From Chitinophagia bacterium (lineage in GTDB: Bacteria; Bacteroidota; Bacteroidia; Chitinophagales; Chitinophagaceae), in the NCBI GenBank assembly GCA_009928005.1, contig RFVO01000009.1:1-42909 (forward strand): 42,909 nt of DNA, in the 5' to 3' direction. Positions within the stretch are counted from its first letter, which is position 1, and every line of letters starts with the position of its first letter. Position numbers and translations under genes: made by a program. Positions 33,291 through 41,592 of the stretch are shown here, piece after piece. The notes beneath the pieces were generated by a model, which saw only the letters and a list, made by a program, of their open reading frames with translations, had not been told where the DNA came from and did not search any database.

Positions 33291-34169
33291 ATGAAAAAAA
33301 TACAATTACTACTGCTATTCGTTTTCACCTTTGTAATAGGTAGTTTCGCACAGGGTTTTGTGAAAGAAAAACAAGTTATAAAAAGTGCCATCCTAAATAA
33401 AGAAGTACATTATTCAATTTTCTTACCTAGCGATTATTATACAAGCGAGCGGGCTTATCCTGTTACTTATTTATTACATGGTTATGGCGATGCAGATGAT
33501 GGTTGGATTCAATTTGGTGAAGTAAACCGCTTAGCAGACGATGCTATTAAAACAGGTAAAATTCCTCCAATGATTATAGTAACGCCTGATGGCTTTACAA
33601 GTTTTTATATAAATGCCGCAAATGGCAATTTAAATTACGAGGACTTTTTTATCAAAGAACTCATTCCCCATATTGAAAAAACCTATAAAGTAAAAGCAGA
33701 GAAAAGATTTAGAGGTATAGCAGGGCTTTCCATGGGAGGCTATGGTTCTTTATTATACGCCCTTAAATACCCTGATTTATTTGCAGCTGCTGCTCCACTA
33801 AGCGCTGCAGTATGGACAGACAATGATATTATTAATCTTAATGAAAATATGTTCAATGGCTTATTCGGCAATTCAATGGGTAAAAATTTAAAAGGAAAAG
33901 ACCGCTTAACACCTGCTTGGTTAACGAATAGTCCCTTAGCAATCATTGAAAAAAAGACAAAGGAAGAATTATCGGCAGTAAAGTATTGGATTGATTGTGG
34001 TGATGACGATTTTTTAACAATTGGTAATGCCCAATTACATATAGCACTAACCAATAAAAATGTACCTCATGAATTTAGAATGAGGGACGGCGCTCATAAT
34101 TGGACCTATTGGAGAACAGGTATTATTGACGCTTTGGCTTTTATTGGCGATAGCTTTCATCAAAAATAA
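33291..34169 (+). CDS. Exported esterase, esterase D / feruloyl-esterase-like alpha/beta hydrolase
   Basis: A 292-residue protein with a signal peptide (about 1-21, ending S-F-A-Q) and a serine-esterase fold. Y-P-V-T-Y-L-L-H-G-Y-G (57-66) gives the oxyanion region, the nucleophile is Ser147 in G-L-S-M-G-G, the acid probably an Asp in D-C-G-D-D-D near 231-236 and the His is in G-A-H-N-W-T near 270. The family covers S-formylglutathione hydrolases, feruloyl and acetyl-xylan esterases, and trehalose mycolyl transferases; the exported form suggests removal of ester groups from plant or algal polymers. The asparaginase-like gene starts 4 bp after its stop, so they are co-transcribed. Confidence 0.9.
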   Translation: MKKIQLLLLFVFTFVIGSFAQGFVKEKQVIKSAILNKEVHYSIFLPSDYYTSERAYPVTYLLHGYGDADDGWIQFGEVNRLADDAIKTGKIPPMIIVTPDGFTSFYINAANGNLNYEDFFIKELIPHIEKTYKVKAEKRFRGIAGLSMGGYGSLLYALKYPDLFAAAAPLSAAVWTDNDIINLNENMFNGLFGNSMGKNLKGKDRLTPAWLTNSPLAIIEKKTKEELSAVKYWIDCGDDDFLTIGNAQLHIALTNKNVPHEFRMRDGAHNWTYWRTGIIDALAFIGDSFHQK

Positions 34170-34173
34170 TTCT

Positions 34174-34665
34174 ATGCCAATAACCATTAAAGTTTTTGTT
34201 ACAGGGGGTACTTTCGATAAAGAGTACAATGAATTAAATGGAAGTTTGTTTTTTAAAGAAACACATTTACATGAAATGTTACAATTAGGTAGAAGTAAAT
34301 TAGATCTATCCATTACTACCCTTATGATGAAAGATAGCCTAGACTTTATTGATGCCGACAGACAAATGATTGCTAAAGCTTGCAATGAAATTAAAGAAGA
34401 TAAAATTTTAATTACCCATGGCACTGATACCATGACCCTCACTGCCTCTTATTTAGCAAAACATTGCAAAGGCAAAACTATTGTACTTACAGGTGCTATG
34501 GTGCCTTATAAATTTGGTAGTTCAGATGGGTTATTTAATTTAGGAAGTGCCTTGGCTTTTGTACAAGTACTGAGCCCTGGCGTATATATTGCTATCAATG
34601 GAAAAATATTTGAAGCGGATAAAGTTAAAAAGAATACCGACAAAGGCGAGTTTGAAACTATTTAA
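34174..34665 (+). CDS. Single-domain asparaginase-like protein
   Basis: A 163-residue protein counted from the ATG at 34174, four bases after the esterase stop; the longer frame from 34126 lies inside the esterase gene. It is the N-terminal domain of type I/II L-asparaginases only: T-G-G-T-F-D-K (10-16) carries the first catalytic Thr (Thr13) and T-H-G-T-D-T-M (81-87) the second triad elements (Thr84, Asp85), then V-L-T-G-A-M-V-P near 101. Full asparaginases have about 330 residues with a second domain that completes the active site of the neighbour; here it is missing and the stop is clean. Such short forms are known as stand-alone asparaginase-domain proteins; substrate unproven. No signal peptide, so cytoplasmic. 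Confidence 0.85.
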   Translation: MPITIKVFVTGGTFDKEYNELNGSLFFKETHLHEMLQLGRSKLDLSITTLMMKDSLDFIDADRQMIAKACNEIKEDKILITHGTDTMTLTASYLAKHCKGKTIVLTGAMVPYKFGSSDGLFNLGSALAFVQVLSPGVYIAINGKIFEADKVKKNTDKGEFETI

Positions 34666-34677
34666 ATAACTGAAGCT

Positions 34678-35970
34678 TTATTTTAACTGAGTAGTATCCA
34701 CTCTTGAAGGTGTATCTTTCCCAGCAATTATAGATTGTGCGCTTTTGGCAATAGCCTTGATAATTTCATTCATGTTATCAATATCCAAAGTTTGAAATTC
34801 ATCACTTGGTTTATGATAATTAGGTTCGTTATCCATTTTAGAAGTAGAGATTGTATGAGCAGGCACACCTAAACGAGCTAGTGTGGCATTGTCTGACCTA
34901 TAAAATAAGTTTTGATCCGTGTAAGGGTCTGGATAAAATGTAAAAGCGCTACCGGCTAAATTCTTTTGTAAAATCGCACCCATATCTGTTTTTTCATAAC
35001 CAGTAATATAAGCGCTGTTTCTACCCCACTTACTTTCTGTACCAATCATTTCTAAATTAAACATAGCTTTCACAGACATTGGATCAAACTGTTTTGAAAA
35101 ATATTGTGCGCCAAAACCACCTACCTCTTCTGCGGTAAAAGCAGCAAAAATTAAAGTGCGTTCATTGTTATTTAATTTTTTAAAATACTTCGAAAGCATA
35201 ATCATAGCCGTAGTTCCCGCTGCATCATCGTTGGCGCCATTATAAATACTATCACCATTTACCGCTCTTGCACTATTAATGCCTAAATGATCATAATGTC
35301 CAGAAAAAATTACATATTCATTAGTAAGAGACTTGCCTGGTATAACCGCTACCACATTGGAAAGTGTTAAATTTTCAATTTTATGAGTAGCCTCAATAGT
35401 AAACTTTGTAGGTGATGCCGAGGTCAAAACAAAAACCAAGGATTTTTGATTCTCTGTTAAATTTGATTTTAAATTAGTTAATCGAACAAAATTCTGTGCA
35501 AAAGATTCATCTACTAGTATTAAATAATTTTTGTTAGCAACCATATATTTTCTAATGGCTATCCCAAAATTATCTTCTTTATTAATTTTTACTACCTCAT
35601 ATCCACTTGCTTCTGAAATAGAAAAATTGGCTTGTGGTGTTACCACAATAATATTTTTTTGATCCAAAGTATTACCATCAAAATTACCTGAAGCACTAAT
35701 AAACTTAGCAGACATTCTTGAAAATGATTGTAAATAACTAGCACTATTTTTAAAAGTAGCTAATCCTGCCTGCGCAAATTCATTAGCAATAAAAGCAGAC
35801 GCCTTGTCAATACCCTTACTAAATGTTTTACGGCCTTCTAATTCATCTGAAGATAAATATTTTTCAATACGTTCTGTTTCTGCTTTTGAAATCGTATTTA
35901 ATAAATCTTGACTCCAAGACTTACTTGCAAGACCTACCACTAATAATAAACAAATTTTTATACGCTTCAT
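34678..35970 (-). CDS. Exported M28 family zinc peptidase
   Basis: A 430-residue protein from the ATG at 35970, chosen because M-K-R-I-K-I-C plus a hydrophobic core ending S-W-S-Q makes a signal peptide; an upstream ATG at 35997 adds nine residues. The N-terminal half holds a probable PA-type inserted domain (about 90-210). Metal ligands of M28 can be placed: His225 (S-G-H-Y-D-H-L-G), Asp248 (G-A-N-D-D-A-A-G), Glu281/282 (T-A-E-E-V-G), then Glu307 in N-L-E-M-I-G, where most relatives have Asp, and His386 (N-Y-H-K-P-S-D). It should remove terminal residues from peptides in the periplasm. It faces away from the sigma factor gene and ends 12 bp after the convergent asparaginase gene. Family certain. 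Confidence 0.9.
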   Translation of the reverse strand: MKRIKICLLLVVGLASKSWSQDLLNTISKAETERIEKYLSSDELEGRKTFSKGIDKASAFIANEFAQAGLATFKNSASYLQSFSRMSAKFISASGNFDGNTLDQKNIIVVTPQANFSISEASGYEVVKINKEDNFGIAIRKYMVANKNYLILVDESFAQNFVRLTNLKSNLTENQKSLVFVLTSASPTKFTIEATHKIENLTLSNVVAVIPGKSLTNEYVIFSGHYDHLGINSARAVNGDSIYNGANDDAAGTTAMIMLSKYFKKLNNNERTLIFAAFTAEEVGGFGAQYFSKQFDPMSVKAMFNLEMIGTESKWGRNSAYITGYEKTDMGAILQKNLAGSAFTFYPDPYTDQNLFYRSDNATLARLGVPAHTISTSKMDNEPNYHKPSDEFQTLDIDNMNEIIKAIAKSAQSIIAGKDTPSRVDTTQLK

Positions 35971-36076
35971 ATTATAATTTTTAAAATTAATTTTCACTTT
36001 AAAAGGTATTCAATTAAAGCAAGACAAAATAGTCAAAATAGGCTAATTCCTAAAAAAATTGTTACATTAGCATATT

Positions 36077-36619
36077 ATGGCAAGTGATCAAGAGCTTATT
36101 ATTCAGTTTCAAGAATCTATTAATAGAGAAGCTAATTTTACTGCCCTTCTAAAAAAACATCAACAAAAAGTATACTACCAAATAAAGAGAATGGTCACCG
36201 ACCATGCAGACGCAGATGATATAGCGCAGCTAGTATGGATAAAAATTTGGGATAAATTAGACGGCTTTAAAATGGAAAGTGAATTCAGTACCTGGCTATT
36301 CAGAATTGCCTACAATGAGACACTTAATTATTTACAAAAGCAAAAAAAGCAGCGTACCATTCCCTCCAATAGTGATTTATTAGACTATGAGAATACGACT
36401 GCCGGCTCGGACAGTCCCAAGAGCACTGAAATTCAAATAGGACTAGACCGTGCCATTAGTCAACTGCCTGAAAAACAAAAGGTTGTGTTTATGTTACGTT
36501 ATTACGATGGCTTTGATTATGAAAAAATAGCCTCAATTGTTGGGACAACTATTGGGGGTGCGAAGGCCAATTACCACCAGGCAGTAAAAAAAGTAGAGAG
36601 TTTTATTAAGCAGCTTTAA
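36077..36619 (+). CDS. ECF-type RNA polymerase sigma factor
   Basis: A 180-residue sigma-70 family protein with region 2 (about 20-90: A-D-A-D-D-I-A-Q-L-V-W-I-K-I-W and F-S-T-W-L-F-R-I-A-Y-N) and region 4 (about 125-178: L-P-E-K-Q-K-V-V-F-M-L-R-Y-Y-D-G-F-D-Y-E-K-I-A), separated by a short linker. It lacks regions 1 and 3, as ECF factors do. Next in the operon are a single-pass membrane protein (likely anti-sigma) and an exported Spy-like protein, so it answers a periplasmic or envelope signal. A -7-like box TACATTAG ends 6 bp before the start codon, so autoregulation and a very short leader are possible. Confidence 0.93.
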   Translation: MASDQELIIQFQESINREANFTALLKKHQQKVYYQIKRMVTDHADADDIAQLVWIKIWDKLDGFKMESEFSTWLFRIAYNETLNYLQKQKKQRTIPSNSDLLDYENTTAGSDSPKSTEIQIGLDRAISQLPEKQKVVFMLRYYDGFDYEKIASIVGTTIGGAKANYHQAVKKVESFIKQL

Positions 36620-36646
36620 ACTTATAGTATAAATAATAGTCAAAAT

Positions 36647-37177
36647 ATGGATATGGAAAAGGATATGAAATTAAATGAGCTGGATAATATAGGAAATAGC
36701 TTAGAACAAGACAGGGCCTGGGCAGAAAGCTTATTGAATAAACAAAACTTAAGCCAATTTAACTTGTCTAAAACGGATGCACCTTTTAATTATTTTGAAT
36801 CTTTCCCTGATCAATTAATGAAAAGGATTGAATCAGAAAAAAAGCAAAAAATAAATAAGAAAAGTCCGAAAATATTTTTCTTGCCTTCTTTTATGCAACC
36901 ATTAAACAGGGTAGCCATCGCAGCAGCATTTATTATTGTAGTGGGCGGCTCATTTATATTTTTAAATAATTCGGTTTGGAAAAAAACGCATGCCCCCATT
37001 GTAGCTAAATATATTTCATTAGAGGAGCTTAGTAGCGAGGAAATAGAATCTTATGTGGATGCTAATGAATGGATAGCAGAAATAGATGTTCACACACAAA
37101 TGAAAAAAGAAAATTCAAGACTTTCTAGTTTAGATGAAAAACAAATTGAAGAAATTGAAAAAACAATAAACAAATGA
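36647..37177 (+). CDS. Putative membrane-bound anti-sigma factor
   Basis: A 176-residue single-pass protein: a charged N-terminal half (1-85) likely facing the cytoplasm, one transmembrane helix (about 88-107) and an acidic C-terminal part outside. There is no zinc-finger H-x3-C-x2-C motif, so this is not a ZAS-type anti-sigma factor. The assignment rests on topology and on its place 27 bp after an ECF sigma gene and overlapping the next gene by 4 bp (ATGA). Alternative Met starts at residues 3 and 7 are possible. Sequestration of the sigma factor through the N-terminal half is inference. Confidence 0.7.
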   Translation: MDMEKDMKLNELDNIGNSLEQDRAWAESLLNKQNLSQFNLSKTDAPFNYFESFPDQLMKRIESEKKQKINKKSPKIFFLPSFMQPLNRVAIAAAFIIVVGGSFIFLNNSVWKKTHAPIVAKYISLEELSSEEIESYVDANEWIAEIDVHTQMKKENSRLSSLDEKQIEEIEKTINK

Positions 37178-37617
37178 AAAAGTTAATTTACTTTCTTTTG
37201 ATAGGCGTGATGATTCATTCATCTGTAATAGCACAGCCTAATCCAGATAGAAGAGAAGATCGTGGCCCTGGTCCAAGAAGAGGCGAAAGAATGAGACCAG
37301 AGCAAAGAGAAAAAATTGAAATGTTTAAAATTCAATTTATTACCAAGAATTTAGAACTTAGTTCAAACGAAGCAGAAGGCTTTTGGCCAGTGTATGAAGC
37401 GCATAAAAAAGCCATTCAAGAAATTATTAAAACTAAAATGAATGATGAAATCTTAATGCAAGAAGCCATGCTGAATGCTAGAAAAAAATATAAAGCTGAT
37501 TTACTACCTGTATTAAAAACGGAAGAAAGAGTAAATAATGCCTTGCGTATTGAAAGAGACTTTCTATATAAAATGCGCCACGAAGTAAGTAGAAGAAGAG
37601 GCTGGGAACAGGAGTAA
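37174..37617 (+). CDS. Exported Spy/CpxP-like sensor protein of the sigma operon
   Basis: A 147-residue protein with a signal peptide (about 1-20, ending V-I-A-Q), then an Arg/Pro/Gly/Asp-rich segment (21-48) and a helical, charged remainder (M-F-K-I-Q-F-I-T-K-N-L-E-L-S, F-W-P-V-Y-E-A-H-K-K and several Arg-rich helices). The N-L-E-L-S then F-W-P-V-Y arrangement is common in Bacteroidota proteins encoded with ECF sigma/anti-sigma pairs, related to the periplasmic Spy/CpxP/LTXXQ group. It begins within the stop codon of the anti-sigma gene (ATGA overlap) and ends before a terminator. A role in sensing or buffering envelope stress is likely but inferred. Confidence 0.78.
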   Translation: MKKLIYFLLIGVMIHSSVIAQPNPDRREDRGPGPRRGERMRPEQREKIEMFKIQFITKNLELSSNEAEGFWPVYEAHKKAIQEIIKTKMNDEILMQEAMLNARKKYKADLLPVLKTEERVNNALRIERDFLYKMRHEVSRRRGWEQE

Positions 37618-37654
37618 GCATTTTTCTTATTTATATAATTAAAATTATACGTCT

Positions 37655-37686
37655 AAAGCACCCCTTACAAAATAAGGGGTGCTTTT
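37655..37686 (+). terminator. Rho-independent terminator of the sigma operon
   Basis: AAAGCACCCCTT (37655-37666) pairs perfectly with AAGGGGTGCTTT (37674-37685) across a 7-base loop, followed by T-rich sequence. Confidence 0.9.
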
Positions 37687-37738
37687 ATTTTATAACCTAG
37701 TTTTCGTATATTACAGAATATAACTAAACCGTATTTAT

Positions 37739-39181
37739 ATGAAAAAGCTTTTAGGTATCTTAGCTATGGGTCTGCTTGTAATAATTATAATAGTTTTTGT
37801 AAAAACTTTCACTAATACACCAGGTGCACATCAAAAAAGTACTCCCTTAGAGGCTTTACCTACAAATGCCATTGCACATATGTCTGAAGCCATTCAGCTT
37901 CAAACCGAAACACCAAATGATGCATATGAATTTGATACAGCTACCTTTTTTGCCTATCGTAAATTTTTAGAAAAATCATACCCATTAATTCATAAAAATT
38001 TACCAAGAACTATTGTAGATAGTTTTAATTATATATATGAATGGAGAGGAACGGATACAAGTTTACTTCCCATAATATTAATGGCACATTACGATGTAGT
38101 ACCAGTAGAAGCTTCAGCTGTTAAATTGTGGCATGCAGTTCCTTATGGAGGTGAAGTAAAAGAAGGTTACATATGGGGAAGAGGGGTACTAGATGATAAA
38201 TCAAGTATGATTAGTATTTTAGAAGCTACTGAAGCACAATTAGCTAAAGGATTTCAACCTAAGCAAACCATATTATTGTGCTTCGGGGCCGATGAGGAAT
38301 CGAGTGGGAAGGGTGCCACTGCAATGGTAAAATATTTTAAGTCCATTCATAAAAGATTTGATATGGTGGTAGATGAAGGAGGTGAAATTTCCACAGAAGA
38401 TATGAAAGATGTTAAAAGACCTATTGCATCTATTGGAGTGGGCGAAAAAGGTTATGTCACTTTAATTTTAACTGCACAAAAAGCAGGGGGTCATTCTTCT
38501 ATTCCAGGGCAAACTACCGCTATTGATATTTTGAGTAAGAGTCTTTATAAATTGAGAGAAAATCAAATGCCTGCTAAAATAATTCCTCCTATTAAAGCAT
38601 ATTTAGAAAGAGTAAGCGGTTACACCGATAATTTTTGGAAAAAAATGATGCTTTCTAATATGTGGTTATTTGAAAAACAAGTCATTAATAATTTATCAGA
38701 ATCACCTAGTTCTAATGCTTTAGTGAGAACCACCATTGTGCCTACTATTTTTAATAGTGGCGTGAGAGACAATGTCATTCCTACTTTCGCTACAGCCTAT
38801 ATTAATAGTAGAATTTTACCAGGGGAAACTCAACAAGACGTATACAATTATGTAGAAAAAGCAATCAATGATACAAATATAAAAATTACCTACTACCATA
38901 ATTATAGCACTTTACCTTCGCCTACTACCGATATCAATAGTAAGGCTTTTAAAAGAGTAGAGCAAGCAATTAATGCAATAGTTGATGATGTTATTGTAGC
39001 TCCAATGTTAATGGTAGGTGCTACCGATTCTAGAAATTACAGAGACCTCAGTGATGGTGTTATTAACTTTACGCCCATCACCAATGCCAAAGGTTATCAT
39101 GGTATTGATGAAAGATTATTAGTGTCTGATTTTCAAAAATGTATAAATTTTTACACGCTATTAATTCAAGGTTCGAAATAA
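37739..39181 (+). CDS. M20 family metallopeptidase (PM20D1-like)
   Basis: A 480-residue protein with an N-terminal membrane anchor or signal (about 4-22) and an M20 fold. The metal and catalytic residues are visible: L-M-A-H-Y-D-V-V-P near 117 (His ligand), G-R-G-V-L-D-D-K-S near 143 (bridging Asp), G-A-D-E-E-S-S-G near 181 (Glu base and ligand), V-D-E-G-G-E near 214 and Y-H-G-I-D-E near 458 (last His). A dimerisation lid lies between about 230 and 350. The family splits dipeptides and N-acyl amino acids; PM20D1 forms and cuts N-fatty-acyl amino acids. The strong length and motif match to PM20D1 is seen, the substrate is not. The hydrolase gene follows after 42 bp. Confidence 0.9.
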   Translation: MKKLLGILAMGLLVIIIIVFVKTFTNTPGAHQKSTPLEALPTNAIAHMSEAIQLQTETPNDAYEFDTATFFAYRKFLEKSYPLIHKNLPRTIVDSFNYIYEWRGTDTSLLPIILMAHYDVVPVEASAVKLWHAVPYGGEVKEGYIWGRGVLDDKSSMISILEATEAQLAKGFQPKQTILLCFGADEESSGKGATAMVKYFKSIHKRFDMVVDEGGEISTEDMKDVKRPIASIGVGEKGYVTLILTAQKAGGHSSIPGQTTAIDILSKSLYKLRENQMPAKIIPPIKAYLERVSGYTDNFWKKMMLSNMWLFEKQVINNLSESPSSNALVRTTIVPTIFNSGVRDNVIPTFATAYINSRILPGETQQDVYNYVEKAINDTNIKITYYHNYSTLPSPTTDINSKAFKRVEQAINAIVDDVIVAPMLMVGATDSRNYRDLSDGVINFTPITNAKGYHGIDERLLVSDFQKCINFYTLLIQGSK

Positions 39182-39223
39182 ATTTATTTCTATTTTTTAA
39201 AATTATTAAAATGAAGCCCTATA

Positions 39224-40153
39224 ATGAGAAATAAAATTTTTACTACAATTAGTGTATTTTTTTGTTTAATATTTTTTAATATGTCTACTTCCCTAGCGCA
39301 GTACCAGCCTTTATATAAGACTATACCCAATCATATTCCTTCTCAAAATCAAGAATCTGAGTCTGACACTGTAGGTATATTAATTGTTGAAAAAGTATCT
39401 ATTCCTACTTACCAATATTTTAGAGTGGCGAATGACAATATAAAAAGACCTTGTGTTATTATTTGCCCCGGTGGTGGTTATACCATTCTTGCAGCAGGGC
39501 ACGAAGGCACCGATGTAGCAAAATATTTTAATAGTATTGGAGTGAACGCCATGGTATTAAAATATAGAATCCCGAATGATGCCAATCAAAAAGATAAATC
39601 TATTGCGCCTTTACAAGATGCACAACAGGCAATACTTTTAGCAAGAACCCATGCAGAAAAATGGGGCATTGATAAAAATAAAATTGGTATCATGGGCTTT
39701 TCTGCAGGCGGTCATTTAGCGGCAAGCTTAGCAACGCATTACAATGATATTAAAATTGAGAACCCTACTAAAATTTCATTAAGACCCAATTTTCAATTAC
39801 TTATTTATCCCGTTATTAGTTTTGGACCAGAAGGACATGAGGGTTCAAGAATTAATTTAATTGGCAATGCCAAGGATGAAAAAACACAAAAAGCCATTAA
39901 TTATTTTAGTAATGAAGAGCAAATTAACAAGGACACCCCTCCAGCTTTTTTAGTACACTCAAAAGACGATGATGTGGTACCAGTTGCTAATGCTATACAT
40001 TATTATGATAATTTAATAGCTCATAAAGTATCCGCTGAATTATATTTATATGAAAAAGGGGGTCATGGATATGGTATGAAAAATCCAAGCAGTGAAATTC
40101 TGTGGACAGGTATTATGAAAACTTGGATGCAGAAAAATAAAATTATTCAATAA
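39224..40153 (+). CDS. Exported alpha/beta hydrolase, acetyl-esterase-like (BD-FAE type)
   Basis: A 309-residue protein with a signal peptide (about 1-26, ending S-L-A-Q). I-I-C-P-G-G-G-Y near 79-86 is the oxyanion loop, V-L-K-Y-R-I-P follows, the nucleophile is Ser160 in G-F-S-A-G-G-H, the acid lies in H-S-K-D-D-D-V-V-P and the His in G-G-H-G-Y-G near the end. The group includes acetyl-xylan and feruloyl esterases of Bacteroidota. It probably removes ester groups from polysaccharides outside the cytoplasm; the exact ester is unknown. Same strand as the M20 gene (42 bp gap), possibly one transcript. Confidence 0.88.
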   Translation: MRNKIFTTISVFFCLIFFNMSTSLAQYQPLYKTIPNHIPSQNQESESDTVGILIVEKVSIPTYQYFRVANDNIKRPCVIICPGGGYTILAAGHEGTDVAKYFNSIGVNAMVLKYRIPNDANQKDKSIAPLQDAQQAILLARTHAEKWGIDKNKIGIMGFSAGGHLAASLATHYNDIKIENPTKISLRPNFQLLIYPVISFGPEGHEGSRINLIGNAKDEKTQKAINYFSNEEQINKDTPPAFLVHSKDDDVVPVANAIHYYDNLIAHKVSAELYLYEKGGHGYGMKNPSSEILWTGIMKTWMQKNKIIQ

Positions 40154-40240
40154 AAATATTTTAGTAAGTATTGTGTAAATTTTATAGATTGAGAGTAACA
40201 AATAAATGAATTAAAATAACAAACATTAAAAATATATAAC

Positions 40241-41512
40241 ATGCGAAAAATAATTCTTGGGCTTAGCCTATTTTTTTCTACAACAATGAGCGCACAAAAA
40301 ACTATATTAATAAAGTGCGGAAAATTATTGGATGCTAAAACTGGTTTAGTTACTGAAAAACAAAATATTCTCATTAAAGGTAATCAAGTAGTTTCTATTG
40401 GTAGTACTGCTAGTACGGCCGACTCTATTATCGATTTAAGTAATTACTTTGTAATGCCCGGTATGATTGATTGTCATACACATGTGCTTTTACAAGGCGA
40501 TATCACATCTGAGGATTATGATGTACAAGTATTAAAAGAATCTATCCCCTATAGAACCATCAGGGCTACTAAAAGTGCAGAAAAATCATTAATGAACGGT
40601 TTTACCACTATTCGTGATTTGGGTACAGAAGGTGCTGGCTTCGCAGATGTGGATGTAAAAAAAGCTATCAATAAAGGAGTGACTAATGGACCAAGAATGA
40701 TTGTTTCTACTTTAGCTATGAATACCACTGGCCATTACCCTTTAAAAGCATCCGATTATGCATGGGAATTACATTTTCCAAAGGGAGTGATAGAAATTAC
40801 TGGTGCAGATGAAGCCAGAAGAGCAGTAAGACAACAAATAGAACAAGGCGCCGATTGGATTAAAATTTATGCAGACCGCGGTTATTACCGCTTAGCAGAT
40901 GGATCCTTTAGGTCTATACCCAATTTTACAACAGATGAGATAAAAGCTATTGGAGATGAAACTATCGTAAGTAGAAAAAAATTAGCAGCACATGCTATGA
41001 CTAGAGATGGTATTCTTGCTGCCATTAATGCTGGTGCCTCAACTATAGAACACGGAAGTGGTATGGATGAAGAATGTATGCGTGTGATGGCAGAGAAAGG
41101 AATTTATTGGTGCCCTACTTTATTTGTTAATGAATTTGTTGCCGAAGGAAGAGCCAAATTAGGAAGTCCCATTAATTTATATTTTCAACAATCTATTCAA
41201 GCTACTTTTAAAAAAGCAATGAAGATGGGTGTTAAATTAGCCTATGGTACCGATATCGGTGGTTATGATTGGAACTTGGCGCAAGCTAAAGACTTTACCT
41301 ATTTTGTTGAATGGGGATTAAGTCCTGTACAAGCCATTCAAACGGCTACTACCACTGCTGCAGAATTATTAGGTATGCAAGGAAAAATTGGTGAAATTAA
41401 GGAAGGTAGTTTTGCAGATATCATTGCCTTAAAAAAAGACCCCACTAAAGACATTAGTGCTTTACAAAATGTTGACTTTGTAATGAAAGACGGAAAAGTA
41501 TACAAGCATTAA
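40241..41512 (+). CDS. Exported amidohydrolase, Xaa-Pro dipeptidase/imidazolonepropionase-like
   Basis: A 423-residue protein with a signal peptide (about 1-19, ending M-S-A-Q) and an amidohydrolase TIM barrel. The first metal pair is His79-x-His81 in I-D-C-H-T-H; W-I-K-I-Y-A-D near 207 holds the Lys that is often carboxylated, A-A-H-A-M-T and I-E-H-G-S-G give the two later His, and Y-G-T-D-I-G-G the catalytic Asp. The last strands G-S-F-A-D-I-I-A-L and V-M-K-D-G-K-V-Y are typical. This subgroup includes prolidase-like enzymes (Sgx9260 type) that cut C-terminal residues from dipeptides. Unlike the 1138-residue relative at 14669 it has no propeller domain and keeps the G-T-D motif. Confidence 0.9.
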   Translation: MRKIILGLSLFFSTTMSAQKTILIKCGKLLDAKTGLVTEKQNILIKGNQVVSIGSTASTADSIIDLSNYFVMPGMIDCHTHVLLQGDITSEDYDVQVLKESIPYRTIRATKSAEKSLMNGFTTIRDLGTEGAGFADVDVKKAINKGVTNGPRMIVSTLAMNTTGHYPLKASDYAWELHFPKGVIEITGADEARRAVRQQIEQGADWIKIYADRGYYRLADGSFRSIPNFTTDEIKAIGDETIVSRKKLAAHAMTRDGILAAINAGASTIEHGSGMDEECMRVMAEKGIYWCPTLFVNEFVAEGRAKLGSPINLYFQQSIQATFKKAMKMGVKLAYGTDIGGYDWNLAQAKDFTYFVEWGLSPVQAIQTATTTAAELLGMQGKIGEIKEGSFADIIALKKDPTKDISALQNVDFVMKDGKVYKH

Positions 41513-41522
41513 TACAAATTAA

Positions 41523-41578
41523 AAAATAGTATAGATAAAGTTAACTTACTTTAGTAAGCTCTTATTCTATACTATTTT
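41523..41578. terminator. Long AT-rich inverted repeat between convergent genes
   Basis: AAAATAGTATAGA (41523-41535) and TCTATACTATTTT (41566-41578) are a perfect 13-bp inverted repeat enclosing a smaller hairpin CTTAC/GTAAG (41545-41558). It lies between the amidohydrolase and the sugar transporter, which face each other, and can serve both strands, though its low GC makes it weaker than the other terminators here. Confidence 0.65.
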
Positions 41579-41592
41579 ATAGTACTTCTATA

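Noticed and set aside
34047..34442. 131-codon open frame on the minus strand across the esterase/asparaginase junction
   Set aside because: Both plus-strand genes have clear catalytic motifs here; the minus frame has none and is a shadow.
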